A DNA stretch of 64,000 nt from Aquarana catesbeiana. Taxonomy: Eukaryota; Chordata; Amphibia; Anura; Ranidae. Positions 22,545 to 33,305 of the stretch are shown piece by piece. Below the pieces are notes generated by a model. The model saw nothing but the letters and a program-made list of their open reading frames with translations, made no database searches and was not told where the DNA came from. The DNA lies in the NCBI RefSeq assembly GCF_042186555.1, contig NC_133332.1:128028375-128092374 (forward strand). Reading direction: 5' to 3'. How positions within the stretch are numbered: the stretch's first letter is position 1; every line of letters starts with the position of its first letter. Made by a program: the position numbers and the translations under genes.

Positions 22545-24275
22545 GGCTACACTGGTCACCTCATGGTCACTGATGAATGGTTTACCGGTCACCTCATGGT
22601 CACTGATAAATGATTTTTCTGGTCACGTCACGGTCACTGATGAATGATTGTACTGGTCACCTCACGGTCACTGATGAATGATTTACTGGTCACCTCACGG
22701 TCACTAATCAATAAATTTACTGGTCACGTCACAGTCACTGATGAATGATTTTACTGGTCACCTCACGGTCACTGATGAATGATTTTACTGGTCATGTAAC
22801 GGGTACACTGATGAATGATTTACTGGTCACCTCATGGTCACTGATGAATGATTGTACTGGTCACCTTATGGTCACTGATGAATGATTTACTGGTCACCTC
22901 ATGGTCACTGATGAATGATTGTACTGGTCACCTCATGGTCACTGATGAATGATTTTACTGGTCACGTCACGGTCACTGATGAATGATTGTACTGGTCACG
23001 GTCACTGAGAAATGGCGCATGGCAGGGGGAGGGGGTAAATGTCCTACACTGGATAGTAACTGCTGTATTAATGTCCTGCAGGCTGCACTGGTCACCTCAT
23101 GGTCACTGATGAATGATTTTTCTGGTCACATCACGGTCACTGATGAATAATTTTACTGGTCACATCACAGTCACTGATGAATGATTTTACTGGTCACCTC
23201 ACGGTCACTGATGAATGATTGTACTGGTCACCTCACAGTCACTGATGAATGATTGTACTGGTCACCTCACGGTCACTGATGAGTGATTGTACTGGTCACC
23301 TCATGGTCACTGATGAATGCATTTACTGGTGATGATTATGAACTGTGACTGTGATTTTTCTAATATGCAGCATGGCGGTGGGAAGGGGGGTAAATGTCCT
23401 GCACTGGTCATAGTAACTGCTGTATTAATGTACTGCCACTGGTCACAGAGGAATGATTTTACTGGTCACGGTCACTGATGAATGCATTTACTGGTCACGG
23501 CCACTAGGGCTGGGCAATTTTCTAAAAAAAAACCTGCGATTTAAAAAATAAAACTCGTTTCACGATTCGAATTTAGTTTTTTTTTTGGACACCACACCAG
23601 TCCTGAGGAGCTGCGGGCAGGAGTTTTTAGGCGAGGCCGCTGCTTCGGCCTAGTCCGCGGCATCCGGCCCCGCCGACTAGGCCGAAGCCGCGGCCTCGCC
23701 TAAAAACTCCTGCCCGCAGCTCCTCAGGCCCGGCGCGGGGAAAAAAATAAAAATCTAAAAAAATCGATTTGCTTAAATTTTGAATCAATTTGACCTCTCA
23801 ACTCAATTCAAGATTTAAATCGATTTTTTCCCCAGCCCTAACGGTCACTGATGAATTAATGTACTGGTCACGGTCACTGATGAATGAATTTACTGGTCTC
23901 GGTCTCTGATGAATTATTATACTGCCACTGCTGATCATGGTCACTGATGGTGATGATTATGAACTGTGACTGTGATTTTTCTAATATTCAGCATGGCAGG
24001 GGGAGGGGGGTAAATGTCCTGCACTGGTCATAGTAACTGATGTATTAATGTCCTGCAGGCTGTACTGGTCATAGTAACTGCTGTATTAATGTACTGCCAC
24101 TAGTCACAGTCACTGATGAATGAATTTACTACTCAGAGTCACTGATGAATGATTTTACTGGTCATGGTCACTGAAGAATGATTTTACTGGTCATGGTCAC
24201 TAATGAATGATTTAACTGGTCGCGGTCACTGATGAATGATTTTACTGGTCACGGTCACTGATGAATGAATTTTAT
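22545..24275 (+). repeat. Minisatellite in the hAT-1 intron
   Basis: Dozens of ~26-34 bp units built on 'actggtcac(ctcac)ggtcactgatgaatgatt'. It includes a higher-order duplication in which 'gggggtaaatgtcctacactggatagtaactgctg' recurs at ~22493 and ~23028 and, diverged, at ~23387 and ~24006. It is interrupted by the hAT-type MITE 23505-23840. Units are contiguous and degenerate, not separated by unique spacers. Confidence 0.85.
23497..23848. mobile_element. hAT-type MITE with GC-rich palindrome
   Basis: 336 bp (23505-23840) inserted in the minisatellite, with an 8 bp TSD carrying one mismatch (ACGGCCAC at 23497-23504, ACGGTCAC at 23841-23848). TIRs begin TAGGGCTGGG. The middle is a ~54 bp-armed, GC-rich inverted repeat (23602-23655 with 23674-23728). 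The flanks hold TCGATTT-type A/T motifs. The TSD mismatch could come from the degenerate repeat it landed in. Confidence 0.8.
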
Positions 24276-24359
24276 TGGCAGTGTTTTTGTTTTGTTGTTA
24301 ACTATGTAATTGAGGAGTAAGGGTCTTTCCTTGTACTGTATTTTTCAGTTTCAACCATA

Positions 24360-26971
24360 ATGTCCGGTTACCATCATCAAAGTGGCGCTCACAAGCGTAA
24401 AAAGAAAAGGGAAGACACCTACAAAATGGAGAAACGTCCAAAAATCACATATTTTTTTAATGTGCCCAATGTTGGTCAGAGCTCTACAGCAGACCATGAT
24501 GCAGAAAAAGTTGCTGAGGCAAGCCCAGAAAGCCTTGACCCCACAATTACTGACATGCCAGTACAGGAGCAATTGCTACTTAGCCCATTTCCCCTGAATG
24601 AACCAAGTACTAGCCAGGAGTTAGGTGGTGTTACTGAGGGCAATATTGAAAAAGATTATCCTGAAACTGAGCCATTTGCAGCAGCCGATGTTCACTTGAC
24701 TGGTAGTGACATAGCTGTGTTAACTGACATTGCATCTACAAAATATGTCACAGACAGGGCAAACTTTTCAATTACAGATGCACATGTGAAGAGATTTATA
24801 ATCACAAATGGTCCTTGCAGACCTACAGGGCCCTTTAAGAGAGACAATGATGAGGAACAGAGGTGTTTTTCAGTAAAATATTATGAAAAAACAACAAAAA
24901 CAGGACTTAAACTACCCATTACCTGGCTCTGTTATTCTCCTAAATTGAATGTTGCATACTGTGAACCATGCTGGTTATTTGGTGACCGTAAAAAATTAGG
25001 CTCTGAACCAGCATGGGCAAAGGGGATACAAAAATGGAAAGGCCTGTCAACAAAAATACAGGTTCATGAAACATCTCAAACTCATATAGATTCTTGCATA
25101 ATCTATGATCAGTGCTGTAAAAAGGGAACAATTGATGAGGAAAGCGAAAAACAATTAAGAAAAGCAAAAACTTTTGGAGAGATGTTTTAAATAGAATAGT
25201 GAATGTCACCTTGACTATGGCTATGAATAACATGGCCTTCCGTGGCCACAGAGAAAAAATAGGAGAAGCCAACAGTGGAAACTTCCTGGCAATAATTGAA
25301 CTGCTAGCTGAGTATGATCCCATATTAAAGCAATTGCTACAGTTACCACAGGGAAAAGTCAAATACTTTAGTCCAAAAATTCAAAATGAAGTCATAGATA
25401 TTTTGTCAAAGCAAGTTCTGAATGACATTTTGTCTGAAGTACAAAACGCACAGTTTTACTCGTTGATTATAGATACTACTCAGGATATCTCTAAATGTGA
25501 TCAAATGAGCCAGGTGCTCCTATATGTTTCTATTAAAAGAGATACAAATACAAGAGCAAAACAAATTAACATACATGATGCATTTCTTGGATTTAATGCT
25601 ATTCATGACCAAAGTGCTGCAGGTATAGAAAAAGAAATACTTGCATTTATTGATGACAAAGGAATTTATCTGGATAAGTGCTGTGGTCAGGGCTATGATG
25701 GTGCTGCCACAATGAGTGGAACCTATTCTGGTGTGCAGACTCGAATTTTGCAGAGAGAGGAAAATGCACTTTATGTTCATTGTGCAGCACACAATCTTAA
25801 TTTGGTCCTCCAAGATGCTGTGGCAGAGATTACGGAGGTCTCAAATTTCATGGGTGTGGTTCAACATTTACACAATTTTTTTGAGGACAGTGGAAAGTGG
25901 TGGGAGATCCTGTCTTCATTTACCAGTGAATCCTCAGTTACACTGAAGAAATTGTGTCCCACACGCTGGTTATCTCGCTATGAGTCGCTGCTTGCCTTGC
26001 GTTTTCGTTTTGTAGATGTACTTAAAGCGCTATCAAAAATAAGCCTTGTAGCTACCAAAAAAGTGAAAGAGAAGAGGCAGTGGGGCTGAAAAAAAAATTA
26101 GAGTCCTTCCAAACTATATTTCTAATTGTTCTACAAACCAAAATATTCTCAAGCATAAATTCTCTGTCTAAACTCCTCCAGTCAGAGAGCATGGACTTGT
26201 CCAAAGCTTCTCATTTAATTAAGACAGCCTTGGATGAGCTATCCAATTTCAGAAGCAGTTTTGGGAAAGCCAGAAATAATCCTGTATTGCTTGCACAAAA
26301 ATTGAATATTACCCCCAGATTTGAAGCAAAACGAATTTGCACTGTCAGAAAGCATTTTGATGAATTGTGTGTTTATGAAAGATTAGAGGACCTTGAAGAA
26401 CGTTTCAAAATCAACGTTTTCTATAGGTGCTTAGACATAATAGTAAACCAGTTGTCAAACAGGTTCCAGGGACTTAATCGGGTTGTTCAGCGGTTTGGAA
26501 ATAATTCAACCTGCAGTTCTAGTATCAGCATCAGATGATGATTTGTTTAAAGCTGCATCAAATCTGCAACAAAAGTATGAAAAAGACCTCTCATCAACTT
26601 TCGCTGGTCAGCTTCAAAGTTTTAGATCAGCACTTAAAGAGGACATTCAGAAATTGTCCTCTGTGAAGGATCTTGCACATTTGCTCTTAGTTGAGAATAG
26701 TGCTCTTTCATCAAATCTGCCAGATGTGTGCACAGCGTTGCTTTTATTCCTAACACTACCTGTGACTGTGGCCTCAGCAGAAAGATCCTTCTCAAAACTA
26801 AAACTAATAAAGAAATATCTCAGAAACACTATGTCTGAGCAAAGGCTTTCTGGGCTTGCTATCCTAACCATTGAAAATTCTAGAGCAAAACAGCTGGACC
26901 TAAACCACATTGTGGACACTTGCAGAATTGAAGGAACGCAGACGTGTTTTCTAAGAGGTGGTGTTTTGTGA
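24360..26971 (+). pseudogene. hAT-1 transposase (TTF-type zinc finger / DUF4371 class), three frameshifts
   Basis: Starts at ATG 24360 (MSGYHHQSGAHKRKKKRED...). The N-terminal third has a TTF-type zinc-finger segment (GPCRPTGPFKRD...TWLCYSPKLNVAYCEPCWLF). The middle has the DUF4371/hAT RNase H-like part (IIDTTQDISKCDQMS, CCGQGYDGAATMSG, YVHCAAHNLNLVLQDA). The end has the hAT C-terminal dimerisation region (LLFLTLPVTVASAERSFSKLKLIKKYLRNTMSEQRLSGLA). Segments run 24360-25190, ~25175-26089, 26080-~26500 and ~26483-26971, in frames 0, 2, 1 and 2. Hence indels near 25170-25185, 26075-26090 and ~26490. Otherwise the protein is well conserved, so inactivation looks recent. It is distinct from the BED-finger transposase of hAT-2. 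Confidence 0.9.
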
Positions 26972-28465
26972 GTATATAAGTTGGAAGAATTTTAAAAATT
27001 CATGTTTGGTTTTGTTGCCAGCCATAGCCTTTCTTCTTTGGGTTAAACCATGGGGTCTATTTATAACCTATTCGCAGAGCCATTCAACCTCTGAAAATGT
27101 CAAAACATTTCTTTTTTGCCACTTGGCACAAAAAGATATGTTCTTTGTTTTTTGGTTTTTCAGGTCAAACTTATAGAATGTAATATTGTATTTTGACTAT
27201 TAGATGAAGCTGAGGAGCATGGGGAATGTGTTATAAATAGAACCCTTTGGTTCCAGTTTGGCAAATAATAAAGTGGAACTTTAGGCAAATATTTGAATAA
27301 ATACATGGTAGAATTGGCAGCTTATGTTTGAGTGTGCAGACTTAGAAGGGGGTAAAGGTACAATGGTGCAAACCTGACTGGCTTTCTAAGATCGCTTTGA
27401 TGTGTAAAACTGAAAACTGGCTGAACTGAATTCTAAGTATTTGGCAAATATTTTGTCTGAATGCTTACATGTATGTCAGCTTTGTACTTTGTTGTGTTGA
27501 CTAGAGTTCCACTTTACTCGTTTAACTAGCCTCATTTGTTGAATTGGCTTGTTAACCGATACATTTCTTTTTATATACCTGTCCACAGCTGCCCCACGTG
27601 CCCACTTTGAGCATTGCAAATCAGGCAAAATTTCATCCTATGTGAATCAAAATTTTTTTTTAATCCAGTCAAAATTAGTTTTCTGCATACACTCTTTTGT
27701 AAAGTGTGTGTAGACCTTGCCCATTTACCCATCTAAATCTTCCTGTTTGATGAAAAAGTACACCTTTCTAGTCAATTAAATTAAAGGATGGCAAGTTTTT
27801 GGCTTCTGCACTGCCTGTTTGGCTGGAAAACAGCTTTGGAGAGAAATGGATAAAATCAAATAAAAGAAATATAGTAAGATATTGTTAATTTATCATCATC
27901 GTATCTTCATATTTTAGATCAAGATTCACTCTTTTTCAGGTTGACTTTTTCTAATGTTCTGTTGCCTTACATTTGGCTTGTTTTTGGCTGTTGGGTGTTG
28001 AAACCATGGCTTCTTTTCCTTTGGTTATTTTTAAAAAACATGTTGAAAATATGCACGTTAAGCATCAAGGTCTAAATCAAGTAGGTGTAAACTCAAAAAT
28101 TAAGAATTTTATGCCAAGTTAAAGTGCATAGAATGTAAGACCTAATTTCTTCCTTCCCTTACAAGGTTGTCATCCTGTTAATTTTCCTCTTAAACCGGTG
28201 CAGTTTGCCCTTTACAAAACGTAAGTATAAAAGAGTAAGAGTAGTACACACAATGCTTTGAATTTTGCAATTTATTATATGGTTATTTAAATTTTTGTTT
28301 TGTTGTTCGAAATTATTATAAGCTGTTGTCTGGGTACTGTGCCACATGAGTGTGGTAATCTGTTGTTCAATAGAATTGGTTATTTTTTGTGGGGGGGGCT
28401 GTTTGCAGGGGGGGCCCCATACAACATTTTGCTATGGGGACCTCTGATTTCTAGTTACGCCCCTG
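26972..28465 (+). other. hAT-1 3' UTR and right end
   Basis: About 1.5 kb of AT-rich non-coding sequence with AATAAA-like signals (~27266, ~27296). It ends in the TIR CTAGTTACGCCCCTG at 28465. No coding signal seen. Confidence 0.65.
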
Positions 28466-28473
28466 TGTGGTAG

Positions 28474-29550
28474 CAACAAAAAACAGTCACCAATGCAAAG
28501 ACCAGGTTGGTCAGGACGGCAGGAACAATAATAGCAGGTGTCAAGCCTGTATTCGTGTTTCCTACAGACACGACATCTTCTTTGGGGTGCTCGTTGGGTA
28601 GGGGTATCAGGGAGGACATCCGGAAAATGCCTCTCATGCCGGCTCACTGCATTTGCATTGGGAAATTGGGGCACAGCACCAACTGGAGACAGAAGGGCTG
28701 TGATGATTCCTGGAATTTAAGGAAGGATCCAGTTCATCCTGACACTTTGTATAGCACATAAGCATTCAGCAGAGCCAATTGAAATAGATATACAGACACT
28801 TTTCTTATACCAGCGTCAAGCTCTACGGCAATTAAGTACGGAACCATCAACTGGTCGTTAAAGTCCATCCCTCCCGTGTTAAGGTTGTAATTATGGACAC
28901 AGAGGGGCTTCTTAGCAATACCAGTCACCGTTGCAATTTGGACTGTCATATCTGTGTGAATGGAGGACAGAATGAAAACATTCCGTGTATCCCTCCACTT
29001 CACTGCAAGCAAATTATTACATCTCAAGCAGGCTCTCTACCCTGTCTAAGTTGGGATTCTACAAGCCATTGGGGGAAGCCCCGACAATTAGATCGCACTG
29101 TGTCACATGCGCCAATTCCAAAATCAAGAAGGTGACTAAAAAGTGGCACGCTTGTGTAATAATGGTCCACGTACTAGTAGTTCCCCTTTCTGAATAAGGG
29201 TGACACCAAGTCCCAAACAATCTTACCAGTGCTCCCATGTAGTCTTGGCAGTTGGAGGGCTCCATGTGACTGTCTTTTCCCTCATAAACCATACAACTGT
29301 ATGAATAGCCTGTTGCCCTGTCACAGAGCTTATACAACTTGTCCCCATATCTGACACGCTTGCTCGGGAGATACTGTTTGAAAGACAGGCAGCCAGAAAA
29401 CGTAATCAGGGACTCATCAATACTGACAACTTGATCAGGAATAAACAAGGCTGCAAACTGTTGGTTGAAGTGTTTTACGAAGGGCCAAATTTTTTCCTCT
29501 CCTCTCGCTCTGGAACCAAAAAGGACTCCACGAGTGACATAATTTCCTTT
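28474..29550 (-). pseudogene. piggyBac transposase, decayed C-terminal two thirds
   Basis: On the minus strand: FIPDQVVSIDESLITFSG (first catalytic Asp region, ~29390-29445), QYLPSKRVRYGDKLYKLCDRATGYSY, then, after a frame change, a YVDHYYTS-like segment (second Asp region, ~29150-29175), NNLLAVKWRDTRNVFILSSIHT and GGMDFNDQL (third Asp region, ~28850). It ends with a cysteine-rich C-terminus (CRVCRKHEYRLDTCYYC...CIGDCF, ~28470-28580). The frame changes at least three times. The N-terminal region beyond ~29550 is unrecognisable. In piggyBac this enzyme excises and inserts precisely at TTAA. Confidence 0.85.
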
Positions 29551-29759
29551 GCCTGTGTTTACATTTCACAAGCAGAGGAGGCATTTCATTCACCAGAACC
29601 AATCAGCAGATGCAGGCCAGAAATCATTGCCCTGGACCTGTAGACTGATCAGTTCTGTAACGAATCCCGTGGGCACGAGCGACATACAGGTACGTTGATT
29701 CACGCAGCACTGCCAACCTGCCGCAGTATATGTATGTGAGCTGGTTGGCAAGTGGTTAA
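29551..29759 (-). mobile_element. piggyBac terminal region with TTAA
   Basis: Ends in 'ggttggcaagtggTTAA' (TTAA 29756-29759). Its inverse resembles the right end of the TTAA element in composite B. This is the 5' end of the piggyBac relative to its transposase. Confidence 0.6.
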
Positions 29760-30345
29760 GTTTGATACAGGTTCTGCGAATGTTACCAAATTTTGGATCC
29801 TGAATACTGAAGTCAAATGCAGCTGAGCCTTAAAAATCACTGAGTGCCATTTTCTGGGCTAATAGGGTATTGTCAAACAAAGGGCATGTGGAGCTGGGCA
29901 CTGGCCCAGGAAATATGTACCAGTGAAAGAAAAAACATTTTAAAAGTTCAGCGGGGAGAAGATTATGTCAGGTGAGGAATATTGGAATACAAAATATTTT
30001 CAAATCACATGCTTAAGGGATACCTTAAAGCTAAAACATTACATATCTCAAGGACGGCATCAGCAGCACCATATTGTGGCATCAAATAAATTGCGTGTGT
30101 AATTTGATTTACTTTTTCATTATTCATTGGATGACATACAACAGAAGTGACCTGATATGATGGATTTTCACTAAAAAAAGACAATATATATATTTTTTTG
30201 GTGTAGCAGTGATAGACCATATTTTGGTGCTAGAAGTAGAGCAGAGACAATATAGCTAAAATCTATTGCAAAGTATATACTTTGAAAAAAAAGCTAATTC
30301 TTTATGTCATGCAAATTGACAAACAGTGTAAAAACAAGTCACATG
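29760..30345. other. Old hAT/foldback-like relic and unassigned sequence
   Basis: 29860-29960 ('gctaatagggtattgtca...ggcactggcccaggaaatatgtacca...ttttaaaag') looks like a degraded copy of the hAT-2 end region near 53630-53730. The rest, to 30345, shows nothing I can name. Confidence 0.35.
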
Positions 30346-30755
30346 GGGGGTCATTTACTAAAGAGCTGTGGCGCTAATTAGCACTAATTACCACTAATTA
30401 GCTCTATTTCACGGTAATTAGCGCTAATTGGCGTAAAAACGGTATTCACTATAGCGCTGGGGAGAAAATACTCCCAAAATCGAATTTTCCCTGAAACCAA
30501 ATAGCGCCCAAACCCTTACTCTGCTAAAACCTTGAGTAGTGCACATGGAAATAATATTTAGAGCATGATATAATTGCCTAAATGGCACTGAAATATGCAG
30601 TATATTATTTAAAGATAATCTGCTTTTAAACTGTGTGAAAAAGTGATTTCTACACTGAAATATCTTTAAAAGTCTGAGAAGTGAAAAATTCCCCATTTTG
30701 GACAATTAGGTGTCAACACAACTGAGCATGCTCAGACCTGAAAACAACTCTAATT

Positions 30756-31140
30756 TTAAGCCCCCGTTCACACCTATGCCAATTAGATGTGGCTTACACC
30801 ACATCCAATTTGCAGGACATTTTAAAACACATTCATATGAATGCATCTGGTTCACATATGTGCGTTGCATTCGCACTGCGCATTGCACAAAAAAGGTGTG
30901 CGTTTTCTGGGCATTGCGGTGTGAATGACAAGCCCAGTATCTTTTATGGGAACGCATCTGATTCGCAGATGCATTGCGTTCTGAACATGGATTTTCTCCT
31001 TTTCCTCACTACACCTCCCCCCTCTCACCGCTCGCTGATCCGCAGCTGAAACGCAGATGAACCTTTGAACAACAGATTTTTATCTTCCCAGTGAAACCTG
31101 AGCTTCAATTTGTACTGCACATGTGTGAACCCAGGCTTAA
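30756..31140. mobile_element. TTAA-bordered MITE in composite A
   Basis: 385 bp between TTAA 30756-30759 and TTAA 31137-31140. TIRs are TTAAGCC...GTTCACAC and, inverted, TTAAGCCTGGGTTCACAC. Copy B lacks it at the equivalent point (~11393-11398). TTAA target choice suggests piggyBac-type mobilisation. No coding capacity. Confidence 0.75.
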
Positions 31141-31830
31141 TCAAGTGTCTTTTTTACCTGGCGCTATAGTAAATACCAAAATGAGAGCTAATTAGAGAGC
31201 ATTTTTTTTTTAATGAAAATCTGCTCTATTTTAGTCAAAATGAAGTTTCAGCCATTGATTCTAATGGAACAATTCTAACTTTCACAAAAAAACCTTTTAA
31301 TGTTAAAATGAAATGTATTTTTCTGTGAAATAAATTTTCCTTTGCAACGTTGTTGCTTCTACTTAAAATATTTTGATTTTAAGACTGCTAGAATGTGGAA
31401 TGTTTTGATGTTTTGGTAAAATATATTTTTCTCTGTCACTTTCACTTGTTACTCTCAATCTCACAACAATCTTTACCCAAACTTACACAGGTGTCTTTAT
31501 AATCCACAAACAATACCATTGCTGATGCAAATTTAAAATGAATCACATTTTTTTGTGCTTTTTATTATTTCCAAATATTCATAATTTGAGCCCAAAAATG
31601 TGATATGTGTACCAACATCAGAAAGCAAAATGTAATTCCCAAAAATTTGAGGGTAATATTCTACTCTCACCCACAAAGAAAAACACCAAATATCACAGAA
31701 TAAATCAAGAAGAGTAACTCTTGAGTAATGTAATTCCATCACTTGTATGTCCAAAGAAATGCAGTATTTATGTGTTTTTACGTGTATTTATGTGTAGTTA
31801 TGTGTAGTTATATGTAGGAGGTTCTCACAT

Positions 31831-31905
31831 GTGGCAGCTCTGTGGCTTAGAGGTTAAAACTTCCGCTTAGTATCCCTAGGGGTCTGGGTTGAAATCACAA
31901 CCATG
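31831..31905 (+). repeat. tRNA-like segment (copy A)
   Basis: Paralogue of 12073-12147: A-box-like TGGCTTAGAGGTTAA from ~31842 and B-box-like GGGTTGAAATC near 31889, slightly more decayed than in B. Confidence 0.45.
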
Positions 31906-32011
31906 TTGCTTCATGTAGAGAAGTTGTCTCATCTCCTAGGTCCTATAACCATGTCTAAATGTAGTATTTATGTGTAGGAGGGTTCCACCACCCTTGTGAG
32001 TCTTTTCCAGA

Positions 32012-32937
32012 TACACTATTTAGCCAAAAGTATCGGGACGCCTGCCTTTACACACACACACACACACACAAACTTTAATGGCAGCTCAGTCTTAGTCCGT
32101 GGGGTTAAAATTTGATTTGGCCCACCCTTTGCAGCTAGAACAGCTTCTGGGAAAGCTGTCCACAAGGTTTAGTGTGCCTATGGGAATGTTTGATCATTCT
32201 TCCAGAAGTGCATTTGTGAGGCCAGGCACTGATGTTGGATGAGAAGGCCTGGCTTGCAGTCTATACTCTAATTCAGCCAAAGGGTGTTCTATCGGGTTGA
32301 GGCCAGGACTCTGTGCAGGCCAGTCAAGTTTCTCCACCCAAAACTTGCTCATCCATGTCTTTATGGACCTTGCTTTGTGCACTGGTGTGCAGTCATGTTG
32401 GAACAGGAAGGGGCTTTCCCCAAACTGTTCCCACAAAGTTGGGAGCATGAAATTGTCCAAAATGTCTTGGTATGCTGACGCCTTAAGGGTTCCCTTAACT
32501 GGAACTAAGAGGCCAAGCCCAACCCCTGAAAAACAACCCCACATCATAATCATCCCTCCACCAAATCATTTGGACCAGTGCACAAAGCAAGGTCCATAAA
32601 GACATGGATGAGGGAGTTTGGGGTGGAGGAACTTGACTGGCCTGGACAGAGTCCTGACCTCAACACAACAGAACACCTTGGGGATGAATTAGAGAGGAGA
32701 CTGTAGGTCAGGCCTTCTCATCCAACATCAGTGCCTGACCTCACAAATGCACTTGGAAAAATGGTCAAACATTCCCATAGACATACTCCTAAACCTTGTG
32801 GACAAGAAGAGTTGAAGCTGTTATAGCTGCAAAGGGTGGGCCAAATGAGTTTTGAACCCAATACTAATACTGGAATGCCATTACAGTTCATGTGCTTTTA
32901 AAGGCAGGCGTCCCAATACTTAGGCCGATATATTATA
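32012..32937. mobile_element. Palindromic Tc1-derived element (copy A)
   Basis: Same structure and position as 12254-13169 in copy B. The left arm encodes, on the minus strand (32194-32553), a 119-codon open fragment of Tc1 transposase (MMWGCFSG, FLFQHDCTPVHKARS, LDWPAQSPGLNPIEHP). This has the second catalytic Asp region and the Glu, but not the N-terminal half. The right arm is an inverted, stop-containing second copy. Its presence in both composites shows that it predates their separation. Confidence 0.8.
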
Positions 32938-32994
32938 TATTGCTTGTGACACTGAGCACGGCTATGGACTTAGGGCTGGTTCACACTACAGAGA

Positions 32995-33305
32995 TGCAGA
33001 GAACATGTGTAGGGATGCCTAGTGGCTAAGTGGGTAGCAGTTCTGTCTAGCAGCACCTGGGATGTTGGTTCAATTCCCCAACATGCTAATCCTTGTGTTG
33101 AAATGTATATGTTCTCCCTGTGTGGGTTTCTCACCACAATCCAAAGACATGCTGGCATGTTATTTGTCGCCTGTCGAAATAGGTTCTAATGTAAGAAAGT
33201 TAATTTTGGACTTTAGATTGGAAGCTCATTGCAGCCAGGGACTGCTGTTAATGTTTATTAGCACTAATCATGCCCAGGGACTTGGACATTTCAAATTTTA
33301 GGGTT
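32995..33305 (+). repeat. SINE-like tRNA-derived repeat (copy A)
   Basis: Paralogue of 13235-13540, with a clearer B box (TTGGTTCAATTCC, ~33065-33077) and the same 'ccaaagacatgctgg' and 'ggaagctcattgcagccaggg' segments. Confidence 0.5.

Larger units (their letters stand above)
22083..24359 (+). promoter_or_regulatory. hAT-1 GC-rich leader exon and 5' intron
   Basis: 22083-22372 is GC-rich and promoter/exon-like. It ends in a textbook splice donor (CACAG|GTAAGTAAG, intron from 22373). A matching acceptor with a T-rich tract (TGTATTTTTCAG, ending 24348) lies 11 bp before the transposase ATG at 24360. I infer a ~2 kb intron in the 5' UTR that contains the minisatellite and the nested MITE. Splicing is inferred only from the sites. 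Confidence 0.6.
22053..28473 (+). mobile_element. hAT-1 transposon with perfect 8 bp TSD
   Basis: TGTGGTAG is at 22053-22060 and 28466-28473; the element body is 22061-28465 (6405 bp). TIRs are CAGTGGCGGAACTACC and, inverted, CAGGGGCGTAACTAGA. Order inside: GC-rich 5' exon, intron full of a ~33 bp minisatellite with a nested MITE, transposase (24360-26971), long 3' UTR. It interrupts a piggyBac remnant. Frameshifts in the transposase make this copy non-autonomous. Confidence 0.93.

Noticed and set aside
22545..24275. Possible CRISPR-like array
   Set aside because: Units are contiguous, degenerate and without unique spacers, and the context is a vertebrate hAT transposon; it is a minisatellite.
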